Notes under the pieces: model-generated
The model's input: only the letters and a program-made list of their open reading frames with translations
Told to the model about the DNA's origin: nothing
The model's database searches: none
Program-made: the position numbers and the translations under genes
DNA from: Bacteroidia bacterium
Lineage (GTDB): Bacteria; Bacteroidota; Bacteroidia; B-17B0; Aurantibacillaceae
Length of the DNA: 19,208 nucleotides
Direction: 5' to 3'
Assembly (NCBI GenBank): GCA_026418315.1
Contig: JAOABO010000019.1
Coordinates: forward strand, 1-19,208
Shown: piece after piece, positions 8,227 through 15,228 of the stretch
Layout: each line of letters starts with the position of its first letter
Position numbering within the stretch: position 1 is the stretch's first letter

Positions 8227-8255
8227 TTTGTTGGATACTTAAATTCATACATTCG
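8227..8255 (+). promoter_or_regulatory. Bacteroidota-type promoter for ychF
   Basis: TTTG at 8227-8230, a 17-base spacer and TACATTCG at 8248-8255 match the -33/-7 pattern, with a C in place of the third T of the -7 box (TTCG), as also seen before the bactofilin gene. The ATG at 8275 is 19 bases after the box. Confidence 0.6.
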
Positions 8256-8274
8256 CACCACTTAAAAAACATGT

Positions 8275-9375
8275 ATGGCATTAAAATGCGGAATCGTAGG
8301 ATTACCCAATGTAGGAAAATCAACTTTATTTAATTGTTTGAGTAATTCCAAAGCACAGGCAGCCAATTTCCCTTTCTGCACCATAGACCCCAATGTTGGT
8401 AGCATTATCGTACCTGATGAGCGACTGAACAAAATTGCAGAATTGGTAAAACCACAAAACATTGTCCCCACCACTGTGGAAATTGTAGACATTGCCGGAT
8501 TAGTAAAAGGAGCCAGCAAAGGCGAGGGTTTAGGAAATAAATTTTTATCCAACATCCGCGAGTGTGCTGCTATTATTCATGTGATTCGCTGTTTTGATAA
8601 TCCTCATGTCATCCATGTAGAAGGCAATGTGAATCCTATAAGAGACAAAGAAATTATTGATATAGAACTGCAATTAAAAGATTTAGAAACTGTAGATACT
8701 AAAATAAAAAAAATTGAAAAACAAGCCAAAACCGGGAATGATAAAGATGCCCAAAAAACTTTTCAGATACTAGAAAAAATCAAACATACCTTAGAACAAG
8801 GAAAATCTGCAAGGACACTCCATCTTTCTGATGATGAAAAAGAAAAAATAAAAGATTTAAACCTCCTTACCATTAAGCCCGTTTTATATGTATGCAATGT
8901 AGATGAATCATCTGCCAAAACAGGCAATGAGTTTTCAAAACAAATCGAAAAAGTAGCCCATGAAGAAGGAGCAGAAGTACTTATTATTACCGCACAAATG
9001 GAATCTGAAATCGCTGCACTTGAAACATACGAAGAAAAACAAATGTTTTTAGCAGAACTCGGATTAGATGAACCCAGCGTAAATAAACTTATCAAAAAAG
9101 CTTATAAACTCCTTAATCTGTTAACCTTCTTTACAGCAGGAGAAAAAGAAGTAAGAGCATGGACTATTCAAAAAGGATGGACAGCCCCCCAAGCCGCAGG
9201 AGTTATACACACCGATTTTGAAAAAGGCTTTATCAAAGCCGAAGTCATTTCTTATTCAGATTTTATTCAATATGGCTCTGAAAGTGCCTGCAGAGAAGCA
9301 GGAAAGTTAAGAATAGAAGGAAAAGAATATGTTGTACAAGACGGAGATATTATGCACTTCAGGTTCAACGTGTAG
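8275..9375 (+). CDS. ychF: Redox-regulated ATPase/GTPase YchF (OLA1 family)
   Basis: A complete member of the Obg-related YchF family; the 366 residues compare with about 363 in E. coli. The P-loop is GLPNVGKST at 9-17, switch I lies around NFPFCTIDPNVG (31-42), and the G3 motif is DIAGLVKGAS from about residue 65. The G4 position reads CNVDE rather than NKxD, the change that makes this family bind ATP in preference to GTP. A coiled-coil insert lies around residues 135-190 and a TGS domain in the last 85 residues (LLTFFTAGEKEVRAWTI onward). The protein binds ribosomes and is linked to translation and oxidative stress. It is a single-gene unit with its own promoter; an alternative ATG at 8271 is in another frame. 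Confidence 0.96.
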   Translation: MALKCGIVGLPNVGKSTLFNCLSNSKAQAANFPFCTIDPNVGSIIVPDERLNKIAELVKPQNIVPTTVEIVDIAGLVKGASKGEGLGNKFLSNIRECAAIIHVIRCFDNPHVIHVEGNVNPIRDKEIIDIELQLKDLETVDTKIKKIEKQAKTGNDKDAQKTFQILEKIKHTLEQGKSARTLHLSDDEKEKIKDLNLLTIKPVLYVCNVDESSAKTGNEFSKQIEKVAHEEGAEVLIITAQMESEIAALETYEEKQMFLAELGLDEPSVNKLIKKAYKLLNLLTFFTAGEKEVRAWTIQKGWTAPQAAGVIHTDFEKGFIKAEVISYSDFIQYGSESACREAGKLRIEGKEYVVQDGDIMHFRFNV

Positions 9376-9408
9376 TGCTTGATAATCATTCTCTTATCCT
9401 TCATACAC

Positions 9409-9439
9409 TTTGATACTATAAATAAAAGTAGTAGTTTTG
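9409..9439 (+). promoter_or_regulatory. Bacteroidota-type promoter for ruvB-queG-gldI-like operon
   Basis: TTTG at 9409-9412, a 19-base spacer and TAGTTTTG at 9432-9439 give a full match to the -33/-7 consensus. The following bases make TTTGTTGCAAA at 9436-9446. The -7 box covers the in-frame TTG at 9437, which therefore cannot be on the transcript; this sets the ruvB start downstream, at an ATG. Confidence 0.75.
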
Positions 9440-9457
9440 TTGCAAACAATTGCACTG

Positions 9458-10480
9458 ATGATGAATGATAATTTAAATCCGGAAAAAGAAAATTTAACCC
9501 CCGAAGACATTCAAATTGAAAAAGCACTTCGTCCATTATCCTTTGATGACTTTTGTGGACAAGAAAAAGTCGTAGATAATCTAAAAGTATTTGTATCAGC
9601 CGCTAAACAAAGAAAGGAAGCATTAGACCATGTTCTTTTACACGGACCTCCTGGTCTTGGAAAAACCACTTTAGCACATATCATTGCCAATCAAATGGGC
9701 GTTAATATTAAAATCACATCGGGCCCTGTACTTGAAAAACCAGGCGACCTGGCCGGATTGTTAACTAATCTTGAACCATTTGACATTTTATTTATTGATG
9801 AAATACACAGGTTAAGCCCTGTAGTAGAAGAATATCTGTATTCTGCCATGGAAGATTACAAAATAGACATCATGATTGATAGCGGTCCAAATGCCCGAAC
9901 TGTGCAAATTAAATTAAATCCTTTTACACTTATTGGTGCCACCACCCGTAGCGGCTTACTCACCTCTCCATTAAGAGCAAGATTTGGAATCAATACAAGA
10001 TTAGATTACTACGATGCAAAAACACTAACTACCATTGTTTTACGCAGTGCTTCTATTCTGGAAGTTCCTATAGAAGAAATCGCTGCATTTGAAATAGCCC
10101 GAAGAAGCCGTGGTACACCCAGAATTGCTAATGCTTTATTAAGAAGAGTGAGAGATTTTGCACAAATTAAAGGCAAAGGAATTATTGATTTAAATATTAC
10201 CACCTATGCACTCAATGCCCTGAATGTAGATGAAAATGGCTTAGACGAAATGGATATCAGAATCCTTACTGCCATTATAGATAAATTCAAAGGCGGCCCT
10301 GTAGGAATAAATACCATCAGTACCGCTGTAGGTGAAGAACCCGGAACCATTGAAGAAGTATATGAACCTTTTTTAATACAAGAAGGTTATCTTATTCGTA
10401 CGCCAAGAGGAAGAGAAGCTACCCCAAAAGCATATCAACATCTGAAAAAAGATAAAAAAACTCCTGGCTCTTTATTTTAG
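9458..10480 (+). CDS. ruvB: Holliday junction branch migration DNA helicase RuvB
   Basis: RuvB drives branch migration with RuvA in recombinational repair. From the ATG at 9458 the protein has 340 residues. It shows ALRPLSFDDFCGQ (23-35), Walker A GPPGLGKT (63-70), Walker B DEIH (114-117), sensor ATTR (161-164), the GLLTSPLRARFG arginine-finger segment and a C-terminal winged helix ending in RTPRGREATPKAY. I chose ATG 9458 over the in-frame TTG at 9437 because that TTG lies inside the -7 box; the next ATG at 9461 is equally possible and would shorten the protein by one residue. The gene heads an operon with queG, 15 bases downstream. There are no missing motifs. Confidence 0.96.
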   Translation: MMNDNLNPEKENLTPEDIQIEKALRPLSFDDFCGQEKVVDNLKVFVSAAKQRKEALDHVLLHGPPGLGKTTLAHIIANQMGVNIKITSGPVLEKPGDLAGLLTNLEPFDILFIDEIHRLSPVVEEYLYSAMEDYKIDIMIDSGPNARTVQIKLNPFTLIGATTRSGLLTSPLRARFGINTRLDYYDAKTLTTIVLRSASILEVPIEEIAAFEIARRSRGTPRIANALLRRVRDFAQIKGKGIIDLNITTYALNALNVDENGLDEMDIRILTAIIDKFKGGPVGINTISTAVGEEPGTIEEVYEPFLIQEGYLIRTPRGREATPKAYQHLKKDKKTPGSLF

Positions 10481-10495
10481 CAATCATTTCAACCG

Positions 10496-11464
10496 TTGAA
10501 TACAAAACAATTCAAAGAACATTATAGTAAAATAATCAAGCAAACTGCAAAAGATGTGGGCTTCGATGCCTGTGGTATTGCCAAAGTTCAAGTATTAAAC
10601 GAAGAAGCCAGACAATTAGAAAACTGGCTGAAAAAAAACTTTCATGGTAAAATGCAATACATGGAAAAATATTTTGATATTAGAATCAATCCATCATTAT
10701 TACTACCAGGTGCCAAATCCATCATTTCTCTGTTATTTAATTATTATCCTTCTAAAAAACAAAATTCACTTTCTCCCAAAGTTTCTGTTTATGCTTATGG
10801 AAAAGATTATCATATTGTGCTAAAAGAAAAATTACAGGAATTATATGAAAGATTGAAAGAAAAAATAGGACATTTTAATGCAAGAGCGTGCGTCGATTCC
10901 GCTCCTGTAATGGATAAAGTGTGGGCTAAAAAAAGTGGATTAGGATGGATAGGCAAACACTCTAATTTAATTGTGAAACAAAAAGGTTCTTATTACTTCA
11001 TTGCAGAACTTATCACCGATTTAGAACTGGAGCCCGATAAAGAAATAAAAGATTATTGTGGTACCTGTACTCGTTGTATAGATGCGTGTCCTACAAACGC
11101 TATTGTTCAGCCCTATGTAATAGATGCTTCTAAATGCATTTCATATCTGACAATAGAATTAAAAGATGAAATTATTCCTAATGAATTCAAAGATAAAATG
11201 AATAATTGGATTTTTGGATGTGATATTTGTATGGATGTATGTCCATGGAACAAGTTTGCCACTCCTCATGAACACCACGAACTTGAACCAATAAAAGACA
11301 TACTTGATTTCTCTGAAAAAGATTGGAAAGAGTTATCAGAAGAACAATTCAAGATATTATTTAAATGGTCACCAATCAAAAGAACAAAGTACAAAGGTAT
11401 AAAAAGAAACATTAATTTTGTATTAAACAAAGAGAATAAACATGATAAAAAAAACCTTAATTAA
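10496..11464 (+). CDS. queG: Epoxyqueuosine reductase QueG (TTG start)
   Basis: QueG is the cobalamin-dependent iron-sulfur enzyme for the last step of queuosine synthesis in tRNA. The visible landmarks are ACVDSAPVMDKVW with the likely catalytic Asp134, SGLGWIGKHSNLI (147-159), the first cluster motif CGTCTRCIDACP (Cys188, 191, 194, 198), KCISYLTIE (Cys214) and the second cluster WIFGCDICMDVCPWN (Cys242, 245, 249). The 322 residues are near the length of the shorter QueG forms that lack the C-terminal HEAT-like extension. The start is TTG: the frame is closed upstream by the ruvB stop at 10478-10480, no ATG lies between, and the next ATG is at codon 53, inside the conserved N-terminal region. 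The end overlaps the next gene by 23 bases. Confidence 0.94.
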   Translation: MNTKQFKEHYSKIIKQTAKDVGFDACGIAKVQVLNEEARQLENWLKKNFHGKMQYMEKYFDIRINPSLLLPGAKSIISLLFNYYPSKKQNSLSPKVSVYAYGKDYHIVLKEKLQELYERLKEKIGHFNARACVDSAPVMDKVWAKKSGLGWIGKHSNLIVKQKGSYYFIAELITDLELEPDKEIKDYCGTCTRCIDACPTNAIVQPYVIDASKCISYLTIELKDEIIPNEFKDKMNNWIFGCDICMDVCPWNKFATPHEHHELEPIKDILDFSEKDWKELSEEQFKILFKWSPIKRTKYKGIKRNINFVLNKENKHDKKNLN

Positions 11465-11987
11465 ATTATTCATCACTTCTTTTTTAGTTACTCAATGTGC
11501 AGATGATTCTGCAGAGCATCATATTAATATCAGAAAAATAGATAAAGAAAAATTAAAAAAACAATTTGAATATGCGAATCAAAGATTAGTACAAAAAGAA
11601 ATAGACGAAATGAATTATTTTGAAAAAACACATCAAATGCCTTTTATAAAAACAAATTTTGGTGTAAGATATTACATTTACGATTCTCTCAAAATAAAAG
11701 AAAGAAAAAAAATACAAGATGGTGATGAAGTATCTATGAATTACACTATTTCATTATTAGATGGAACCATTTGTTATACCGATGAAGGTAAGCCCAAAAC
11801 ATGGATAGTAGGTGGAGAGCATATTGAAAGTGGCATTCACAAAATAATGCCCTACCTGCATTATGGAGATAAAGCATACATCTTAATCCCATCTGCGCTT
11901 GCACATGGCTTGCTTGGTGATTTGTCTAAAATTCCTCCACAAGCACCTATACTTTACAAAGTAGAAATACTTCATACAAAAAGATAA
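11442..11987 (+). CDS. GldI-like FKBP-type peptidyl-prolyl isomerase lipoprotein
   Basis: The N-terminus MIKKTLIKLFITSFLVTQC looks like a lipoprotein signal with Cys19 as the lipidated residue; the lipobox VTQC is imperfect. A charged helical linker (about 25-65) precedes an FKBP domain at about 75-180. Its recognisable parts are DGDEVSMNYTISLLDGT, WIVGGEHIESGIHKIMPYLHYGDKAYILIPSALAHG and PPQAPILYKVEIL. The size and order match GldI, the gliding-motility-associated PPIase lipoprotein of Bacteroidota, which suits the T9SS genes elsewhere in the window, though generic envelope FKBPs look similar. It starts inside the end of queG (23-base overlap), so it is the last gene of the ruvB operon. Confidence 0.8.
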   Translation: MIKKTLIKLFITSFLVTQCADDSAEHHINIRKIDKEKLKKQFEYANQRLVQKEIDEMNYFEKTHQMPFIKTNFGVRYYIYDSLKIKERKKIQDGDEVSMNYTISLLDGTICYTDEGKPKTWIVGGEHIESGIHKIMPYLHYGDKAYILIPSALAHGLLGDLSKIPPQAPILYKVEILHTKR

Positions 11988-12045
11988 TTTCTTAAAATCC
12001 AATTTAAAACATTTTTCAAGCAAAAATCTATTACTACACAACATA

Positions 12046-12077
12046 TTTGCTATCCTGAAAAATATACTGTACCTTCG
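12046..12077 (+). promoter_or_regulatory. Bacteroidota-type promoter for the bactofilin-atpZ operon
   Basis: TTTG at 12046-12049, a 20-base spacer and TACCTTCG at 12070-12077 fit the -33/-7 pattern with the TTCG variant also seen at ychF. The final G of the box is the first base of an in-frame GTG at 12077, which rules out that GTG as the bactofilin start and favours ATG 12095. Confidence 0.65.
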
Positions 12078-12094
12078 TGCTGAAAACCATTCAC

Positions 12095-12478
12095 ATGTTA
12101 GGAAAAGACAGCAAATTCTTGAATCACCATATTGTTAATATCATTCAATCACAAACCACCATCAATGGAGATATATATTGCAAAGGAGATTTACGTTTAG
12201 ACGGAATTGTAAAAGGAAATGTAAAAATAAGCGGCAGATTAGTAATGGGGCAAGATGCTATGATTGAAGGAGCAGTAGAATGTGAAAATGCCGAAATATC
12301 AGGAAAAATAAAAGGCGATATTCAAGTAAAAGAAACTTTACACTTAAAAAAACATTGCGTCATTAACGGAGACATTTACACTAAAAAGTTAGTGATAGAA
12401 TCAGACGCCATATTTAACGGAAAATGTGTGATGCAAACAAACAGTGCTATATCAACACAGGAAGCAAACCAAAAATAA
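12095..12478 (+). CDS. Bactofilin (polymer-forming cytoskeletal protein)
   Basis: The 127-residue protein is a right-handed beta-helix: short turns recur at roughly 17-18-residue steps, as in GDIYCKGDLRLDGIVKGNV, GAVECENAEISGKIKGDI and GDIYTKKLVIESDAIFNGK. The flanking tails are short, as in most bactofilins. Bactofilins self-assemble into nucleotide-free filaments on the inner face of the membrane and take part in cell shape and envelope organisation. The in-frame GTG at 12077 is rejected because it overlaps the -7 promoter box, so ATG 12095 is used. The gene leads an operon with the AtpZ-like gene, 11 bases on. In many Bacteroidota a bactofilin gene is found in this position before the atp genes; that is recalled, not tested here. 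Confidence 0.92.
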   Translation: MLGKDSKFLNHHIVNIIQSQTTINGDIYCKGDLRLDGIVKGNVKISGRLVMGQDAMIEGAVECENAEISGKIKGDIQVKETLHLKKHCVINGDIYTKKLVIESDAIFNGKCVMQTNSAISTQEANQK

Positions 12479-12489
12479 AATTTTAAAAA

Positions 12490-12687
12490 GTGAATAATTA
12501 CATCAAATATACACAAATCGGCTTTCAAATGGCTATTATCATTACGCTTGGAGCATTTGGCGGAAAAAAACTAGATGAATATAATTCGTTTTCAACCCCT
12601 GTATTCACCATTATTTTATCATTATTATCTATTGCTGTAGCACTTTATCTTGCACTCAAGGACTTTATTTACCCACCTAAAAAATAA
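12490..12687 (+). CDS. atpZ: AtpZ/AtpI family small membrane protein (GTG start)
   Basis: The 65 residues contain two predicted membrane helices (about 9-26 and 36-55) separated by GGKKLDEYNSFSTPVFT. The sequence KYTQIGFQMAIII, then KLDE, then a short gap to STPVFTIILSLLSIAVALYLALKD follows the AtpZ/AtpI pattern closely. AtpZ and AtpI are accessory proteins encoded before the F1Fo ATP synthase genes and are linked to c-ring assembly or Mg2+ handling. The start is GTG at 12490: an in-frame TAA lies at 12484-12486, and the only later ATG (codon 14) would cut the first helix. A four-helix gene follows 4 bases after the stop. Confidence 0.85.
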   Translation: MNNYIKYTQIGFQMAIIITLGAFGGKKLDEYNSFSTPVFTIILSLLSIAVALYLALKDFIYPPKK

Positions 12688-12691
12688 TAAA

Positions 12692-13060
12692 ATGAATTAC
12701 TTAAAAATCATTGGAGTGATTGTGTTTCTCATATTTTTTGCTTATGTAATCAGCTTCTTCTCACCCGATTTATATAGAAAATATGATAAACCAACTATCA
12801 TCTTTTTATTGATTCTTTATTTGACTTTCTATCTGATAGATTGGATGCTAGAAAAAAAAATCTCTCCTGATAATCTTGCAGGAAAAGATTTGGTATTTAT
12901 TATTCTGAAATTTTTAATCCCTATATCCTATGTCACAATCAAAACTTTTATGATAGATGAAAAAGACAGAAAGGACTTTTTATTTCATTTTTTAATATAT
13001 GCTGTTTTATTTTTAATTGCAGATACCATTGTCAATTATCAGATAATTAATAAAAAATGA
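12692..13060 (+). CDS. Four-helix inner-membrane protein of the atp-cluster type, function unknown
   Basis: From ATG 12692 the product has 122 residues with four predicted membrane helices at about 5-23, 34-52, 66-84 and 96-113, short charged loops and a lysine-rich C-terminus. I do not recognise a named family with certainty. In many Bacteroidota a protein of this size and topology lies between atpZ and atpB, and AtpI itself has four helices, so an AtpI-like role is a reasonable guess. A TTG at 12650 in the same frame would add 14 polar residues and overlap atpZ, and is not supported. The gene starts 4 bases after atpZ and its end overlaps the next start as ATGA, so the three genes form a coupled set. 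Confidence 0.75.
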   Translation: MNYLKIIGVIVFLIFFAYVISFFSPDLYRKYDKPTIIFLLILYLTFYLIDWMLEKKISPDNLAGKDLVFIILKFLIPISYVTIKTFMIDEKDRKDFLFHFLIYAVLFLIADTIVNYQIINKK

Positions 13061-13491
13061 ACAATCCTATAGATAAAGACAAAACAACAGAAAAGCCCGG
13101 TCTTATTGATTTTCCGCATCATATAGGAAGTGCCCCAATAATCAAAAACGACCCGGCACTTATTAAAAACAAAGCCATGAGTGCTATGATAGAACAAACC
13201 AATGCACAATGGCAACAAATACAACAACAATTAGAACTCCTGAAACAACAAGCAGAAAAATTAAAAAAGAGAATAGAGTTTTCAGAAAAAATATACAATG
13301 CTCAAATGAGTTTTGAACCTGTTATTGGCCATCATTATTACTTGTATTACAATAGTCAAAAAAATATTCATGTTTTAATGATGATAAGGCCTGATGAATG
13401 GCGCACTATGCCTTCTTATCTTATTTTTGAATGTTGTGTAAAATTATTAGCCGACCACACCTGGGACATCGTTGAACCAATAAATACTTAA
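13057..13491 (+). CDS. DUF2452 family protein
   Basis: This is a soluble 144-residue protein. An N-terminal stretch holds GLIDFPHHIGSAPI, a central helix of about residues 45-85 is rich in Gln, Glu and Lys and probably forms a coiled coil (QIQQQLELLKQQAEKLKKRI), and a C-terminal part contains YYLYYNSQKNIHVLMMIRPDEW and ends KLLADHTWDIVEP. The YYLY, PxEW and TW/DW elements match DUF2452, a family of unknown function that also includes the animal C1orf50 proteins. The assignment rests on recognised motifs only. The start overlaps the membrane-protein stop by 4 bases, so it is translated with the AtpZ-like pair. The gene ends about 90 bases before the convergent rsmE end. Confidence 0.8.
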   Translation: MNNPIDKDKTTEKPGLIDFPHHIGSAPIIKNDPALIKNKAMSAMIEQTNAQWQQIQQQLELLKQQAEKLKKRIEFSEKIYNAQMSFEPVIGHHYYLYYNSQKNIHVLMMIRPDEWRTMPSYLIFECCVKLLADHTWDIVEPINT

Positions 13492-13581
13492 TCTGAAAAA
13501 TATTGTTTTATTATTTTTAATGGTATAATTGCTTGATAAATTTGAACTTTTATTTTTTTCTTACAAAAAGCATACGGTCTA

Positions 13582-14334
13582 TCATGAAATTCCTCTTAAT
13601 ACCGATAAAATATAAATAGCCGCTGTTTCTGTTCTTAATCGGGTGCCTCCAAGTTGAATTTCAAAAATAGGATTTAACTGAGAAAGCATGGTATCAATTT
13701 CATTTTTACTCCAATCACCCTCAGGGCCAATAAAGACATAAATATTCTTGCAGTTTTTTTGTTGTATTTGCTGAATAAATTCTATATCAAAATTTAATTT
13801 CTTGTCAGAAATGTCGCAGTGTGGCAGCAAATATAAAGCAGGGCTTATAGATATATGTAATAACAATGTTTGAAAATTAGGAAATTCCATTATTTCAGGT
13901 AATATTGGGTTAATGCTTTGTTTTGCAGCCGCCAAAGCAATATTTTTCAATCTGTCAATATTGATGTTTTTGCGAATACATCTTTCAGATTTGATGAATA
14001 AAATAGAAGTGGCCTGAAGTTCCACTGATTTTTCTACTAACCACTCCAATCGCTCATTATTTTTTGGAGGCGACACTACCAAGTGTACAGTAATGGATGG
14101 TTTTTGAAAAAACCGTTTTTCTTTTATTATTGCTATACATCTTTTTTTATGAACATCTAAAAGCTCAGCAATAAAAACAATATGATTATCCTGTGTATGA
14201 TGAGCGTTTGCAATTAATACGCCAATAATGTCCCCTTTTTTTAATCTTAAAACTATAGCACAATGATGTGCCTCATCATTTTCAATGATGAGATGATTAG
14301 TGTCTTGGTCAATATATCCAAAAAAATAATGCAA
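13582..14334 (-). CDS. rsmE: 16S rRNA (uracil(1498)-N3)-methyltransferase RsmE (TTG start)
   Basis: The 250-residue SPOUT methyltransferase has an N-terminal PUA-like part (AHHCAIVLRLKKGDIIGV at about 22-39) and a C-terminal knotted domain with VFIGPEGDWSKNEI and LGGTRLRTETAAIYIL, the S-adenosylmethionine-binding and family signatures. It methylates U1498 of 16S rRNA in the small ribosomal subunit. The start is TTG at 14334-14332 because an in-frame TAA lies immediately upstream (14337-14335), and the N-terminus MHYFFGYI fits the family. It follows tonB on the same strand but has its own promoter 28 bases before the start. It ends converging on the DUF2452 gene, with no clear shared terminator. 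Confidence 0.94.
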   Translation of the reverse strand: MHYFFGYIDQDTNHLIIENDEAHHCAIVLRLKKGDIIGVLIANAHHTQDNHIVFIAELLDVHKKRCIAIIKEKRFFQKPSITVHLVVSPPKNNERLEWLVEKSVELQATSILFIKSERCIRKNINIDRLKNIALAAAKQSINPILPEIMEFPNFQTLLLHISISPALYLLPHCDISDKKLNFDIEFIQQIQQKNCKNIYVFIGPEGDWSKNEIDTMLSQLNPIFEIQLGGTRLRTETAAIYILSVLRGIS

Positions 14335-14362
14335 TTAATATTGATTGTTTGACGTTTTGCAA

Positions 14363-14393
14363 CAAACTAAAATAGTACTTCTCAATTAGCAAA
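14363..14393 (-). promoter_or_regulatory. Bacteroidota-type promoter for rsmE
   Basis: Read on the minus strand, TTTG at 14393-14390, a 19-base spacer and TTAGTTTG at 14370-14363 fit the -33/-7 pattern with one mismatch at the second base of the -7 box. TTGCAAA follows, so TTTGTTGCAAA occupies 14366-14356, identical to the sequence at the two other promoters. The promoter lies just outside the end of tonB. Confidence 0.6.
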
Positions 14394-14401
14394 ATGCTGG
14401 T

Positions 14402-15217
14402 TTACTTAATAGTGAAATTAATGGGCAATTGAAAATAAACCTTTACTTCCTTACCGTTTTGTTTACCTGGCTTCCAAGAGGGCATAGATTTAATAACCCT
14501 CATAGCTTCTTTATCACATTCTGGACAACCCGGAACGCCCTTAAGCACCTCTACACTGGATATTTTACCATCTTCATTGACTACAAATCTTAAAAAACAC
14601 TTTCCACTAATACCTGCTTCTCTTGCAGAAGGTGGGTAAACAATATTCTTTTGGATATATTTCATCATTTCCATTGGACCTCCTGGAAATTCAGGCATTT
14701 CCTGAACAACAGTAAATATTTCAGGTGCTTTTTCTTCTATTACACCACTACCACTCTCTTCGGTAGGAACTTGAATATTATCATCTCCTGAACCTTCTTG
14801 GGTTTGAGTACCCACATTGGTTTCACTTACCTTTTCTTGCGGAGGTGGTGGCTCATCTTCTACAGCATCTTCTTTAATAACTGGTGGTACAAATTTAATG
14901 GTTTCCATCACAGGTGGGGGAGGTGGAGGCGGCGGAGGGGGCGGTTCATTTTTATCTAGTTGAGGTGGTGTTAAGTCAATTTGAGTAATATCTATTTTCG
15001 TATTGGCGAGTTCATCTTCTGATGGTTTATAATTATCTATAAAATACTTTATCCCTAAAGCCAATAGAGCAGCTGCAACCATTGAAAGAACAATAATGGC
15101 AAGCGTGCGGTTATATTCTTTACGAAGCTGATAAGCACCATATTTTTGGTTTCTGCCCTGAAATACTACATCGTTCCGGATATCAGAAACTACATTATAC
15201 CAATTATTTGCCAACAT
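14402..15217 (-). CDS. tonB: TonB family energy-transducing protein
   Basis: The 271-residue protein has a cytoplasmic N-terminus containing RNQKYGAYQLRKEYNR, the Bacteroidota-type TonB lead-in, then one membrane helix at about 38-60, a proline-rich periplasmic spacer with eleven consecutive prolines (bases 14944-14912) and further PPPP, and a TonB_C domain in the last 90 residues. That domain includes MPEFPGGPMEMMKYI, YPPSAREAGISGKCFLRFVV and MPSWKPGKQNGKEVKVYFQLPI. TonB couples the proton motive force from ExbB/ExbD to outer-membrane receptors such as SusC-type transporters. It is the last gene of the exb operon, 11 bases after the second exbD. Two cysteines in PGCPECDKEA near the C-terminus may form a disulfide. 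Confidence 0.95.
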   Translation of the reverse strand: MLANNWYNVVSDIRNDVVFQGRNQKYGAYQLRKEYNRTLAIIVLSMVAAALLALGIKYFIDNYKPSEDELANTKIDITQIDLTPPQLDKNEPPPPPPPPPPPVMETIKFVPPVIKEDAVEDEPPPPQEKVSETNVGTQTQEGSGDDNIQVPTEESGSGVIEEKAPEIFTVVQEMPEFPGGPMEMMKYIQKNIVYPPSAREAGISGKCFLRFVVNEDGKISSVEVLKGVPGCPECDKEAMRVIKSMPSWKPGKQNGKEVKVYFQLPINFTIK

Positions 15218-15228
15218 ATTTTGGAGTT

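Noticed and set aside
12650..12691. TTG at 12650 as the start of the four-helix membrane protein
   Set aside because: It would overlap atpZ by 38 bases and add a polar tail before the first helix; ATG 12692, 4 bases after the atpZ stop, fits the operon spacing.
13492..13581. Bidirectional terminator between the convergent DUF2452 and rsmE genes
   Set aside because: The gap has T runs but no stem of useful length on either strand that I could find.
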